From Sporosarcina sp. Marseille-Q4063 (lineage in GTDB: Bacteria; Bacillota; Bacilli; Bacillales_A; Planococcaceae): 64,000 nt of DNA. Location of the stretch: the NCBI RefSeq assembly GCF_018309085.1, contig NZ_CP070502.1, positions 1 to 64,000 on the forward strand. Direction: 5' to 3'. Position 1 is the first letter of the stretch, and every line of letters begins with the position of its first letter. Of this stretch, positions 44,286-52,654 are shown piece by piece. The notes below the pieces were generated by a model that worked only from the letters and a program-made list of their open reading frames with translations, did not search any database and was not told the origin of the DNA. The position numbers were made by a program, and so were the translations under genes.

Positions 44286-44843
44286 ATGAAACAAGCTAAG
44301 TATGGTTTGCTCTTATTTATTTTCCTAGCTATCCCACCAGTCGCCAATCTATTGGAATCAATCATGATCATCCATATGCATATGCAAATGCCGCTGCTCA
44401 TAATCGCAGGATTTTTTATGGCAAAGTTCCTTATTATTCGTTTTCCAGGTTTTTTCGAAAAGTGGAATCAAAATGGCATACCAGGCATTCTCTTGTTTCT
44501 AGTCATATTGCTTTACTGGATGATTCCAAGAACGATGGATGAGGCCTTAACGCTCAATAGCATAGAAATTTTCAAGTTCATCAGTTTGCCATTCTTAGCG
44601 GGAGTGCCATTACGTGATAGTTGGAGAAAGCTAAGCATCTTTAAAAGAAACATTCTTTTAATCGTAATTACGATTATGTCTTTTGGGTTGGGACTGCTCT
44701 ACGTTAAATCGCCAGTGCAATTATGCAATAACTATTTATTAATCGAGCAAATCACACTCGGTTGGGGATTCTTAACAATGGCCATTTGCTTAGTTATTTA
44801 CTTATTATACATTTCCTTCACTGATCAATCTGCTTATGAATGA
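44286..44843 (+). CDS. Polytopic membrane protein of the oxidase cluster, unknown function
   Basis: A 185-residue very hydrophobic protein with about six predicted membrane segments. A Met/His-rich stretch, IIHMHMQMP (about 28-36), could bind copper or heme. I do not recognise the family with confidence. It starts 3 bp after the SCO stop, so it is almost certainly cotranscribed with the oxidase and may help assemble it. Confidence 0.65.
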   Translation: MKQAKYGLLLFIFLAIPPVANLLESIMIIHMHMQMPLLIIAGFFMAKFLIIRFPGFFEKWNQNGIPGILLFLVILLYWMIPRTMDEALTLNSIEIFKFISLPFLAGVPLRDSWRKLSIFKRNILLIVITIMSFGLGLLYVKSPVQLCNNYLLIEQITLGWGFLTMAICLVIYLLYISFTDQSAYE

Positions 44844-44873
44844 AATGCATTACCTAATAGTTCCTGACCATAA

Positions 44874-44910
44874 AAAAAGTACGAGAAGGAATATACTTCT
44901 CGCACTTTTT
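44874..44910. terminator. Bidirectional terminator between the oxidase cluster and a thioredoxin gene
   Basis: AAAAAGT-A-CGAGAAG pairs with CTTCTCG-C-ACTTTTT around a 7-base loop. A- and T-runs on both sides make it functional in both directions. Confidence 0.8.
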
Positions 44911-44928
44911 GTAAATTAAATCTGGCAA

Positions 44929-45489
44929 TTACTTAATATTATCAAGCAATGTTTCTTTCATACTCTCATAGGCGCCGCTCCAAAGCTGGTTGTCTTCTTT
45001 GAATGCTTTGCCAGTGATTCCTATCAATTCTTTGAATTTTTCATCGTAATCGGGTGCATCTTTTGCTGGTAGTTTTTCTCTATACTGATCAACAAATTGC
45101 TTCGTTCGTTCAGCGATCGGACCCCATTTGGCAATTTCGTTTCCATCATTATCAATGAAGATGAAAATCGGGATGGTGCGCGACTTGCCGTTTGTTAAAT
45201 ACTGGTCCATCAGTTCTAAGTTTTCATCACGTGGAAGAAGTCGAACTGGCATATTCGTTTTTTCCGAAAGGCGAAGTAAAACCGGAATATTTAACATGCA
45301 ATGGCCGCACCAAGGTTCAGCTAAAACAATTACGCGCAGTTCTTTTTCTCTAATCGATTGAAGGAAGCTTTCATCCTCTGGAACTGAATAATTTGCATAA
45401 ATATGTGAAAAGCCAGCCTTATGTTTTTCTAAAGATTTAATATACTCATCTGGTGTAATTCCTTTTTCATACCACTGATTTAACTCCAT
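44929..45489 (-). CDS. Thioredoxin-family protein with CGHC motif
   Basis: A 186-residue cytosolic protein. The C-terminal two-thirds is a thioredoxin fold with the redox motif W-CGHC (C61-C64) and the cis-Pro in TIPIFIFIDNDGNE. The 50-residue N-terminal extension (MELNQWYEKGITPDEY) is typical of a Bacillales family whose function is unknown to me. Minus strand, start at 45489. Confidence 0.82.
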   Translation of the reverse strand: MELNQWYEKGITPDEYIKSLEKHKAGFSHIYANYSVPEDESFLQSIREKELRVIVLAEPWCGHCMLNIPVLLRLSEKTNMPVRLLPRDENLELMDQYLTNGKSRTIPIFIFIDNDGNEIAKWGPIAERTKQFVDQYREKLPAKDAPDYDEKFKELIGITGKAFKEDNQLWSGAYESMKETLLDNIK

Positions 45490-45702
45490 TTAATATCGAC
45501 TCCTTTATTATGCTATATAGTAAATTGTATCGACAGATCAACTATTGGTAAACCTTAATGCTTAGAAATTGTATTTAAATAAGAAATATTTGAAATATAC
45601 TTTTCCTTTCTAGTTGATAAGGGTATAATATGGATATTAATTCGCCGATATGGGTGATTCATATTCATATGAAAATAAAGAGCTGAAGGGGATACATTCA
45701 CC

Positions 45703-46779
45703 ATGACAGTACAAATGATTGATGTTAAATTATGTGTTGCAAAAAAGAGAAAACCGGAATCAAGTCAATTGGAGTTTGGAAGAGTATTTACTGATCACAT
45801 GTTTGTCGCTGATTATACGGAAGGGCAGGGCTGGAGTGATCATCGAATTGTTCCCTACGAGCCGATCATGTTAGATCCTGCGGCGGTTGTTTTTCATTAT
45901 GGTCAAACGGTATTTGAAGGATTAAAAGCTTATTTGTCGAAAGATGGTGCAGTGAGATTATTCCGTCCCGAACAAAACATGCGGAGAATGAATCAGTCGA
46001 GCGCAAGGCTATGCATGCCGCAAATCGATGAAGAATTAGCAATCGAAGCGTTGAAAGAACTCCTGATTATCGATAAGGAGTGGATCCCGACAGCGGAAGG
46101 TACGTCTCTTTATATACGTCCTTTCATGATTGCAACAGAATCTCATTTGGGTGTATCACCTTCTAAAAAGTATACGTTTATGATTATTTTATCCCCTGTA
46201 GGATCTTATTACAAAGAAGGTATTCATCCGGTGAAAATACTTGTCGAAAATGAATATGTTCGGGCGGTAGCAGGCGGAACTGGAACAGCGAAAACAGCAG
46301 GAAACTATGCTTCGGGTCTCAGAGCCCAAGAAGTTGCAGGTCAAAAAGGCTATGCGCAAGTCCTGTGGTTGGACGGTATTGAAAAGAAGTATATCGAAGA
46401 AGTCGGGAGTATGAACATCTTCTTTAAAATTAACGGGGAAGTAATCACTCCGATGTTAAACGGTAGTATATTAGAAGGAATCACTAGAAAATCAATTATT
46501 CAATTATTGAGTCACTGGGATATTCCGGTTACTGAACGCAAAATTTCAATTGAAGAAATTCGTGAAGCTACTGAAAATGGAACTTTGGAAGAAGCTTTTG
46601 GAACTGGAACTGCAGCGGTTATTTCTCCAATCGGTGAATTCAATTGGCAGGATAATAAATACGTTGTCAACAACGGCGAAACTGGTCAACTATCAAAAAG
46701 ATTATATGATAATTTAACAGGTATTCAAACGGGCGCGATTGAAGATCCGTTTAACTGGATTGTAGAAGTGGATAAATAA
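45703..46779 (+). CDS. ilvE: Branched-chain amino acid aminotransferase
   Basis: A class IV PLP aminotransferase of 358 residues of the BCAT II type. Recognisable segments are VFHYGQTVFEGLKAY, VRLFRPEQNMRRMNQS, and the PLP-lysine region GGTGTAKTAGNYA. It interconverts Leu, Ile and Val with their 2-oxoacids, and could also transaminate phenylalanine. A TATAAT box at 45624-45629 lies upstream, without a good -35. The ATG 45703 start follows AAGGGG. Confidence 0.92.
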   Translation: MTVQMIDVKLCVAKKRKPESSQLEFGRVFTDHMFVADYTEGQGWSDHRIVPYEPIMLDPAAVVFHYGQTVFEGLKAYLSKDGAVRLFRPEQNMRRMNQSSARLCMPQIDEELAIEALKELLIIDKEWIPTAEGTSLYIRPFMIATESHLGVSPSKKYTFMIILSPVGSYYKEGIHPVKILVENEYVRAVAGGTGTAKTAGNYASGLRAQEVAGQKGYAQVLWLDGIEKKYIEEVGSMNIFFKINGEVITPMLNGSILEGITRKSIIQLLSHWDIPVTERKISIEEIREATENGTLEEAFGTGTAAVISPIGEFNWQDNKYVVNNGETGQLSKRLYDNLTGIQTGAIEDPFNWIVEVDK

Positions 46780-46782
46780 TCA

Positions 46783-46819
46783 AGTAAAAGAGTAGCCTAA
46801 TCAAGGCTATTCTTTTACT
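46783..46819 (+). terminator. Intrinsic terminator after ilvE
   Basis: A 15-bp stem (46783-46797 with 46805-46819) has one G-T pair and a 7-base loop. Confidence 0.75.
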
Positions 46820-46927
46820 TTTCCTAACGAATCCATATAAAAACTACCTTTTAGAGCTACTTAATTTCAAAAATCTGTAGAATCATTTACAGTTAAGATA
46901 AGTACTTATGAAGGGGAGCGAGTAACA

Positions 46928-47389
46928 ATCGAAACTATTCAGCAACTCCGATTAGCGCGGATGCATACAATTGGACGATTAAAAAGGGTTGAAGAATCCA
47001 AGTGGGACGTTCAACCGAAAGGCCATAATAATAATATTTTATGGCAAGCAGGTCATATTTTTGTTACCGTGGAGCAGTTTATCCAACAATGTGTAAAATC
47101 GTATGACCCTGTTGAGCCAGATTGGATTCCATTATTTATAGATGGAACGAGCCCTGATGAGTGGGAAGGAAACGTTCCTGCAGGAGAAGAAATTTTAGCA
47201 GCGTTAAGAGCTCAATTGGAAAGAGTCATTCCGGTTTTCGAAAATAGACTAGCAGAAAAAGCGGATGAGCCGTTGATAATAGGCGATAATATCATGACAA
47301 TTGATAGCATAGAAGGCTACATTCAATTTTTGAGTTGGCATGAAGGAACTCATTCAGGTGCGATTAATGCCATGAATCTTTTTGGATAG
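46928..47389 (+). CDS. DinB-family protein
   Basis: A DinB-like four-helix protein of about 153 residues. Metal-binding histidines are seen in WQAGHIFVTVEQF and LSWHEGTHSG. The function is unknown; some relatives are thiol S-transferases. The start is unusual: family-like residues ETIQQLRLAR lie upstream of the first ATG (46961), which has no ribosome binding site. An ATC at 46928, 9 bases after GGGGAG, would give the complete first helix. If ATC is not used, the start is 46961 and the product has 142 residues. Confidence 0.75.
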   Translation: METIQQLRLARMHTIGRLKRVEESKWDVQPKGHNNNILWQAGHIFVTVEQFIQQCVKSYDPVEPDWIPLFIDGTSPDEWEGNVPAGEEILAALRAQLERVIPVFENRLAEKADEPLIIGDNIMTIDSIEGYIQFLSWHEGTHSGAINAMNLFG

Positions 47390-47402
47390 GGAGGAAACGA
47401 AT

Positions 47403-47717
47403 ATGGAAAAATTACAGTCAATGGAACAGTTTGAACTGCTAAAAAATGATGAACGTACAGTTTTCATGTTTACAGCCGGATGGTGTCCAGATTGCAGAGT
47501 GATTGAGCCGTTCTTACCGATTATTGAAGTGGATTACCCTGAATATACTTTCATATCAGTAGATCGTGATGAGTTTATCGATTTATGTGTAGATCTCGAT
47601 ATTTTTGGAATCCCAAGTTTTATTGCTTTTAACGAAGGAAAAGAATTAGGTCGTTTCGTAAGTAAAAATCGTAAAACCCAAGAAGAAATTGAAGAGTTTT
47701 TAAATAGTCTTTCTTAA
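47403..47717 (+). CDS. Thioredoxin-family protein with CPDC motif
   Basis: A 104-residue thioredoxin-fold protein with the active-site motif W-CPDC (C28-C31) and cis-Pro in FGIPSFIAF. It is shorter than the canonical thioredoxin motif set (no CGPC). It follows the DinB gene by 13 bp. ATG 47403 is 8 bases after GGGAGG. Likely a disulfide reductase; partner unknown. Confidence 0.85.
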   Translation: MEKLQSMEQFELLKNDERTVFMFTAGWCPDCRVIEPFLPIIEVDYPEYTFISVDRDEFIDLCVDLDIFGIPSFIAFNEGKELGRFVSKNRKTQEEIEEFLNSLS

Positions 47718-47741
47718 TAACTTTTCGAAATTAATCATTGC

Positions 47742-47781
47742 AAAAAATCAGATATACCTGTTTGGTATTTCTGGTTTTTTT
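47742..47781 (+). terminator. Intrinsic terminator after the thioredoxin gene
   Basis: AAAAAATCAGATATACC pairs with GGTATTTCTGGTTTTTT with one mismatch and one G-T pair, ending in a T-run. Confidence 0.8.
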
Positions 47782-47819
47782 GCTAGTTAGCATCGAAATA
47801 GTAAGGAGTTAACGTGTGA

Positions 47820-48959
47820 ATGAATGCAAATCGAAACGTAATCGTTAGAGCGCTACCCGGAATTATTCTTTGTTTAATCGTCATCTTGGCTGGCATATAC
47901 ATAGCAGATTCAATAGGAGAGTTAATCATTAGCTTTAACTTATTGCCTCCGGGAAGTGCAAGTCCGGTATCAGGTATTTTTGTCGCAATTATTATTGGTA
48001 TTATTATTCGAAATACAATCGGATTGCATAGCGTTTTTATGGAAGGCGTTAAAATATCGCTCAAATATGCGTTACGTGCCGGAATTATTTTACTCGGTTT
48101 ACGCTTATCATTAGTAGAAGCAGTTAAGTTAGGCGCATGGGGACTACCTTTAATCATCGCCTGCATTTCAAGTGGGTTAGTCATAACGCTTTATTTTACT
48201 AAGAAGTTAAAACAGTCTGAACGGCTAGGCACTTTAATTGCCTGCGGTACTGGTATTTGCGGTGTTACAGCAATTATGGCAACCGCGCCAGTTGTAAAAG
48301 CAAAAGATGATGAAATTTCTTACGCTGTCGCGAATATTACAGTATTCGGTTTAATCGGCATGTTATTTTATCCGTATTTGGCGAATTTATTTTTCGGTAG
48401 CGACCCCATTAAAGCAGGATTATTTTTGGGAACAGCAATTCATGACACGGCACAAGTAACGGGCGCGGCACTCATTTATAGCCAAATGTATGATTTTGAA
48501 AAGGTTGTTGACGTCGCTACTGTGACGAAATTAACTAGAAATCTATTTATCATCGCAGTCATTCCGTTTGTTTCATATTTGTTTTTCAAAGGAGCGAAAA
48601 CAAAAGAAAATGAAGGGCAATCTATTCCCAAATGGTACAATTTAATTCCATTATTCGTCATTGGTTTTTTACTCTTAGCATTGACTCGAACGATTGGAGA
48701 TTTAACCGTAGGGAATTCAGGCTCCGCATTTGGTTTTCTTTCGAAAAGTACATGGGAAGGATTCTATAATTCATGGAGTTCATTCGGTTCAACATATCTG
48801 TTAGGCATTGCCATGGCGGGAGTAGGATTATCAACAAATTTCGCTGTTTTTAAAGGTCTGGGAATTAAACCATTTTACATAGGAATGATTGCAGCAGTAT
48901 CCGTAGGCATCGTCAGTCTTACATTAATTTCTTTATTCGGCCACTTAATAACTATATAG
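47820..48959 (+). CDS. YeiH/UPF0324-family putative sulfate exporter
   Basis: A 379-residue membrane protein with about ten hydrophobic segments. The family strings GTGICGVTAIMATAPVVKAKDDE and FLGTAIHDTAQVTGAAL are clear. The family is annotated as putative sulfate exporters, but transport has rarely been shown. AAGGAGTT lies 10 bases before ATG 47820. It stands alone. Confidence 0.87.
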   Translation: MNANRNVIVRALPGIILCLIVILAGIYIADSIGELIISFNLLPPGSASPVSGIFVAIIIGIIIRNTIGLHSVFMEGVKISLKYALRAGIILLGLRLSLVEAVKLGAWGLPLIIACISSGLVITLYFTKKLKQSERLGTLIACGTGICGVTAIMATAPVVKAKDDEISYAVANITVFGLIGMLFYPYLANLFFGSDPIKAGLFLGTAIHDTAQVTGAALIYSQMYDFEKVVDVATVTKLTRNLFIIAVIPFVSYLFFKGAKTKENEGQSIPKWYNLIPLFVIGFLLLALTRTIGDLTVGNSGSAFGFLSKSTWEGFYNSWSSFGSTYLLGIAMAGVGLSTNFAVFKGLGIKPFYIGMIAAVSVGIVSLTLISLFGHLITI

Positions 48960-49009
48960 CATAATAACCTTAGTCTTGAACAACCTACTCAGGACGGAGG
49001 TGACTATAT

Positions 49010-49156
49010 TTGAATACGAATCAAAACGATAATAAAGAAAAAACGGGGAACAAAAAAGACAGAGAAGAGTACGGATATGGCTACGATCGAAGCGTTGAAG
49101 ATTTAAATGTTATCGGACAAAACAAAGCAGCAAAAAAACATAACAATAAAAAGTAA
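49010..49156 (+). CDS. Small hydrophilic protein, 48 residues
   Basis: A TTG start at 49010 follows the strong site CGGAGGTGA and opens a 48-residue frame that ends at a TAA just before a terminator. The product is highly charged and Asn/Lys-rich with a central EEYGYGYDRSVEDLNVIG. It has the composition of small spore or stress proteins, but I do not recognise it. Strong translation signals and the terminator support a real gene. Confidence 0.6.
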   Translation: MNTNQNDNKEKTGNKKDREEYGYGYDRSVEDLNVIGQNKAAKKHNNKK

Positions 49157-49171
49157 TAGAATACACGCGAC

Positions 49172-49198
49172 GCTGTTCTTTTTTGAACAGCTTTTTTT
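49172..49198 (+). terminator. Intrinsic terminator after the 48-residue gene
   Basis: GCTGTTC and GAACAGC form a perfect stem with a six-T loop and a seven-T tail. Confidence 0.85.
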
Positions 49199-49272
49199 AT
49201 TTTTGATATAAATACATAATCTTCATTTTTTGTGGTTATCCTAGCCTTATAATAAATTAGGGAGGAAACCTC

Positions 49273-49884
49273 ATGAAAAAAGTTTCACTATTTTTAACAG
49301 CAATGCTCCTATCTTTATCTTTAATGGGATGTAACTTCAATAAAGATAAAAACAACAATGCGACAGACACTGCAGATACGAACGTTGATCAAGGAACAGA
49401 GGACAATGCGAACAATGACAATAATAACGGTGACACAAACTTGGAAGTGGCTCAAGACGCAGCAGATCGTATAACAGAATTGGATGGTGTGGAGAGTGCA
49501 ACCGTCATCGTCACTGATCAAAATGCCTATGCCGCTGTAGTATTAGACGGAGACACCACGGATGAGAGCGGCAACAACGATAATAATGACGACACAGCTT
49601 CTAACGAAAATAACGACACGGATACTGGCACTGACACTGACACTGACACTGACACAAATAATGACAATGCGAATCAGGAGTTGTCATCTGACTTAGAGAA
49701 TAAAATCGCGGAAAAAGTAAAAGAAGCAAATGACAATATCGAAAATGTATATGTTTCATTAAATCCTGACTTCGTGGATAGAATGACTGATTATGCAGAC
49801 AAGATTGATCAAGGAGAACCCGTAGAAGGATTTTTTGAAGAATTTTCAGAAGCCGTACAAAGAGTGTTTCCAGATGCAAAATAA
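49273..49884 (+). CDS. YhcN/YlaJ-type sporulation lipoprotein
   Basis: A 203-residue lipoprotein with lipobox LMGC (C20). The mature part has an Asn/Asp-rich linker, then ADRITELDGVESATVIVTDQ, a Thr-Asp repeat stretch (about 118-130) and a C-terminal half with EVKEANDNIENVYVSLNP-like content. This is the YhcN/YlaJ domain split by an acidic insertion. Family members are spore-associated. The Thr-Asp run comes from a short tandem DNA repeat. Confidence 0.82.
   Translation: MKKVSLFLTAMLLSLSLMGCNFNKDKNNNATDTADTNVDQGTEDNANNDNNNGDTNLEVAQDAADRITELDGVESATVIVTDQNAYAAVVLDGDTTDESGNNDNNDDTASNENNDTDTGTDTDTDTDTNNDNANQELSSDLENKIAEKVKEANDNIENVYVSLNPDFVDRMTDYADKIDQGEPVEGFFEEFSEAVQRVFPDAK
49629..49652. repeat. 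Tandem hexamer repeat inside the YhcN-type gene
   Basis: Four perfect copies of CACTGA, encoding alternating Thr and Asp. The copy number could vary by slippage without breaking the frame. Confidence 0.75.
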
Positions 49885-49921
49885 CCAAAACAACAAAAGC
49901 GCCCAAAGCTAGATGCAATCA

Positions 49922-49950
49922 AAAACAGGACCTTAAAATGGTCCTGTTTT
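49922..49950. terminator. Bidirectional terminator
   Basis: AAAACAGGACC and GGTCCTGTTTT form a perfect 11-bp stem with a 7-base loop between the convergent lipoprotein and aldo/keto reductase genes. Confidence 0.8.
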
Positions 49951-49960
49951 TATTTTAGCA

Positions 49961-50863
49961 TCAAATTCTATGCTCGTTATATTGATGCATTTCTGTTAAG
50001 TTTTTGAGCTTTTCCAATTGTTCAGCTGGACATCCTTTTTCGTATGCAACAATAGAATCAAGTAATTGCTTTGTTGTTCGAGCACCAACTAATGCAGAGG
50101 AGATTGTGTCGTTTAGGAGCGCAAACGCGATTGAAGCGGCGTGTAAATCGTCCACTTCGTCGTTCAAAGAATTTACAGTGTGCTGCAGTTCGGATGCTTT
50201 ATAAAGCGCAAAACCGTTCGATACATTTGCTTTTTCTTGACCTTCCATTGTTAAATATCCTTTAGCTAAAGTTCCCCTGGTAATAATCGAAGCGCCTGAA
50301 CCGCTTATTAAAGGAAACCACTCCTCGGGTCTACGGTCGAGTAAACTATATTGCATCATAACTGAAATTGCCGTACTTTTTTCCAGAAAACGGTTAATGA
50401 CGGTGGGTCGTATCGAAGAAATCCCATATTGGCGAATTAATCCTTCTTTTTTCAAGCTTTCAAAAGCATCGATGGTTTCATCAATATTATCTTCCATCGT
50501 CCCCCCGTGGAGTTGGTACAAATCAATGTAATCTGTTCCTAATCGGTGTAAACTATGCTTCACTTCCTCCATGATGTGGTTTTTCGTCGGGTCCCATGTC
50601 CATCCTTTACCATCGGGGTTTAACTTGTTGCCAACTTTCGTAGCAAGTATGACTTTTTCGCGATGTTCTTTCAGTGCTTTTCCGACAAGTTTTTCATTTT
50701 TACGCCCATCATAAATATTGGCAGTATCGAAGAAATTAATACCGGCATGAATCGCAGTATCTACAATCTCCTTGACCTCTACTTCATTATTCGGAAATGA
50801 CATTGTTCCCAACGCTAGTTCTGACACGTATAATCCGCTTTTACCTAACTCTCTCTTTTTCAC
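49961..50863 (-). CDS. Aldo/keto reductase, YqkF-like
   Basis: A 300-residue NADPH-dependent aldo/keto reductase. The catalytic tetrad is seen in FFDTANIYDGRKNEKLVGKAL (Asp, Tyr), VILATKVGNK (Lys) and YQLHGG (His). B. subtilis has the yqkF homologue beside nudF, as here on the opposite side of a shared promoter region. Substrate unknown. Minus strand, start at 50863. Confidence 0.85.
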   Translation of the reverse strand: MKKRELGKSGLYVSELALGTMSFPNNEVEVKEIVDTAIHAGINFFDTANIYDGRKNEKLVGKALKEHREKVILATKVGNKLNPDGKGWTWDPTKNHIMEEVKHSLHRLGTDYIDLYQLHGGTMEDNIDETIDAFESLKKEGLIRQYGISSIRPTVINRFLEKSTAISVMMQYSLLDRRPEEWFPLISGSGASIITRGTLAKGYLTMEGQEKANVSNGFALYKASELQHTVNSLNDEVDDLHAASIAFALLNDTISSALVGARTTKQLLDSIVAYEKGCPAEQLEKLKNLTEMHQYNEHRI

Positions 50864-50934
50864 GGAAACACCACCTTATTAATAATCATGGTACAATGAC
50901 CTCAACATAATTTCCATATGGAAGGGTTGATATA

Positions 50935-51480
50935 ATGGATAAATTTGAAGAAAAAACATTGTCGAGTCAGACAATTTATGATGGTAAAATAATTTCACTT
51001 AGACTTGAAGAGGTTGAATTGCCGGACGGGAATCTAGCGAAGCGTGAACTTGTTCAACATCCGGGTGCGGTCGCATTAATTCCCATAACAAGTGAAGGGA
51101 AGCTTGTTTTGGTTAAGCAATTCCGAAAAAGTCTTAATCGAACATTGATTGAAATTCCGGCTGGCCGCATTGAAATTGGTGAAGAACCTGGGGTTACAGC
51201 AATTCGGGAACTAGAAGAAGAAACCGGTTACGGTGCCCACCAAGTTACTTATATTCAATCCTTTGCAACTTCACCAGGTTTCGCTAACGAAATTATTCAT
51301 CTCTACTTGGCTGAGAATTTATACGAAATTGACAATCCCGCCGATGGTGATGAAGATGAATTTATTGAACTGCTTGAAGTAACAATAAACGAAGCAGAGC
51401 AATTGGTTGCAACTGGTGAAATTTATGATGCAAAGACAGCTTTTGCTGTAATTTATGCAAAACATCAATTGAAAAAGTGA
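50935..51480 (+). CDS. nudF: ADP-ribose pyrophosphatase
   Basis: A 181-residue Nudix hydrolase. The Nudix box is complete: G-RIEIG-E-EPGVTAI-REL-E-EE-T-GY (about 77-99). Housekeeping role: hydrolysis of ADP-ribose to AMP and ribose-5-phosphate. Its place beside the YqkF-like gene and before spoIIM-fur-xerD is the B. subtilis order. Confidence 0.92.
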   Translation: MDKFEEKTLSSQTIYDGKIISLRLEEVELPDGNLAKRELVQHPGAVALIPITSEGKLVLVKQFRKSLNRTLIEIPAGRIEIGEEPGVTAIRELEEETGYGAHQVTYIQSFATSPGFANEIIHLYLAENLYEIDNPADGDEDEFIELLEVTINEAEQLVATGEIYDAKTAFAVIYAKHQLKK

Positions 51481-51534
51481 ACTATTTTCATATGGACGAG
51501 CATACTCTGTATTAAATAAGCGGAGGTGCAGTCA

Positions 51535-52050
51535 ATGATCCGTTCACTCTCATTTACTTATCTTTTCGTCATCCTAGCTGTTGGATACCTCGGTGGTGCG
51601 CTATTATTCCGAGAAATGCCTTTAGTATCTGTAGAAAAATTGCTCGTATTATTCGATGGCAGGGTTGTTGAAGGTCACGGAGCGAATTTTATCAAGCCGG
51701 TGTTAATGAATGCTGTTTTTTTTCTTGTAGCTTTCGGTCTTTCTTTAGTTAAGAAACTACGCTTTTTGGTTACTTTTATCGGTGCTTTAAAATGTGTGTT
51801 ATTCGGTCTGTCGACGGGTTTCTTGCTTTCCACGGGTATGAAGATGCTGGCGTATACAGTTTGGTGGTTTCCATTCCAACTCGCCATTTGTTATTTATTG
51901 CTCTTATTTTGCGCAATTTTAAAACCGCCATTCTTCATTCGGACGGTGGGGCAGAGAAAACGAAATGATAAAGCCTTATTATTTTTACTAGGCTTGGCAA
52001 TTCTCGTTACCGCGATTGAATATTCGGTTTTTTACTATATTCTTAAATAA
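51535..52050 (+). CDS. spoIIM: SpoIIM-like stage II sporulation membrane protein
   Basis: A 171-residue protein with about five membrane helices, somewhat shorter than the 214-residue B. subtilis SpoIIM. Helices include YLFVILAVGYLGGALLF and YSVFYYILK at the C-terminus. SpoIIM is part of the DMP peptidoglycan machinery that drives engulfment of the forespore. Assignment rests on topology and on position between nudF and fur. ATG 51535 follows GCGGAGG. Confidence 0.75.
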   Translation: MIRSLSFTYLFVILAVGYLGGALLFREMPLVSVEKLLVLFDGRVVEGHGANFIKPVLMNAVFFLVAFGLSLVKKLRFLVTFIGALKCVLFGLSTGFLLSTGMKMLAYTVWWFPFQLAICYLLLLFCAILKPPFFIRTVGQRKRNDKALLFLLGLAILVTAIEYSVFYYILK

Positions 52051-52087
52051 GTATTTCCATAGATTCTTCTTTCCCCTTTCCTTTCTG

Positions 52088-52117
52088 TTGTCTTCTATAA
52101 ACGTCTTTTGATATAAT
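52088..52117 (+). promoter_or_regulatory. Promoter of fur
   Basis: TTGTCT (52088-52093) and TATAAT (52112-52117), 18-bp spacer, with TGA directly before the -10 giving an extended -10. An inverted GTCTTC/GAAGAC pair flanks it. Confidence 0.55.
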
Positions 52118-52142
52118 GAAGACAGTTTGAGGGGGGCGTCCT

Positions 52143-52595
52143 ATGGAGAGCCGAATTGATCGGATAAAAAAACAATTACATGGCGCCAGTTATAAGTTGA
52201 CGCCACAGCGTGAAGCTACAGTCGTGGTCCTCCTTGAGCATGAGGCGGATCATTTAAGTGCAGAAGATGTTTTTTTGCTCGTGAAGAAAAAGTCTCCTGA
52301 AATCGGTCTTGCAACTGTGTATCGAACACTTGAATTGCTAACAGATTTAAAGATTGTTGATAAAATCAACTTTGGAGACGGGGTTTCGCGCTATGACTTG
52401 AGGCAAGAAGGCGCGACACATTTTCATCATCATCTTATTTGCATAGAATGCGGTACTGTGGATGAGATTAAAGAGGATCTTCTTGGAGAAGTTGAGAAAA
52501 TTGTAGAAAGTCGCTGGGAATTTTCTATTAAAGATCACTGGTTAACTTTTCACGGAATCTGTAAACGTTGTAAAGATAGAGAAACTGAAAAATGA
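52143..52595 (+). CDS. fur: Ferric uptake regulator Fur
   Basis: A 150-residue iron-responsive repressor. The N-terminal winged helix contains YKLTPQREATVVVLLEHEADH and GLATVYRTLELL. Metal-binding features are HFHHHLICIECG (with C-x-x-C) and the C-terminal CKRC. It represses iron uptake genes when Fe(II) is bound. Synteny with spoIIM and xerD fits B. subtilis. The Fur-type box at 41165 in the oxidase promoter is a candidate target. Confidence 0.92.
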   Translation: MESRIDRIKKQLHGASYKLTPQREATVVVLLEHEADHLSAEDVFLLVKKKSPEIGLATVYRTLELLTDLKIVDKINFGDGVSRYDLRQEGATHFHHHLICIECGTVDEIKEDLLGEVEKIVESRWEFSIKDHWLTFHGICKRCKDRETEK

Positions 52596-52601
52596 TTATA
52601 C

Positions 52602-52627
52602 GAGGACAGCCTAATGCTGTCCTCTTT
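52602..52627 (+). terminator. Intrinsic terminator after fur
   Basis: GAGGACAGC and GCTGTCCTC form a perfect 9-bp stem with a 5-base loop and a short T-run. Confidence 0.8.
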
Positions 52628-52654
52628 CTCGTTATGGAATGAAGGGGGATTCAA

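Noticed and set aside
49321..49521. Antisense frames opposite the YhcN-type lipoprotein
   Set aside because: They arise from the Asp/Asn/Thr-rich low-complexity sequence and lack start signals.
49629..49652. Possible CRISPR-like array
   Set aside because: The repeats are adjoining hexamers in a coding sequence without spacers.
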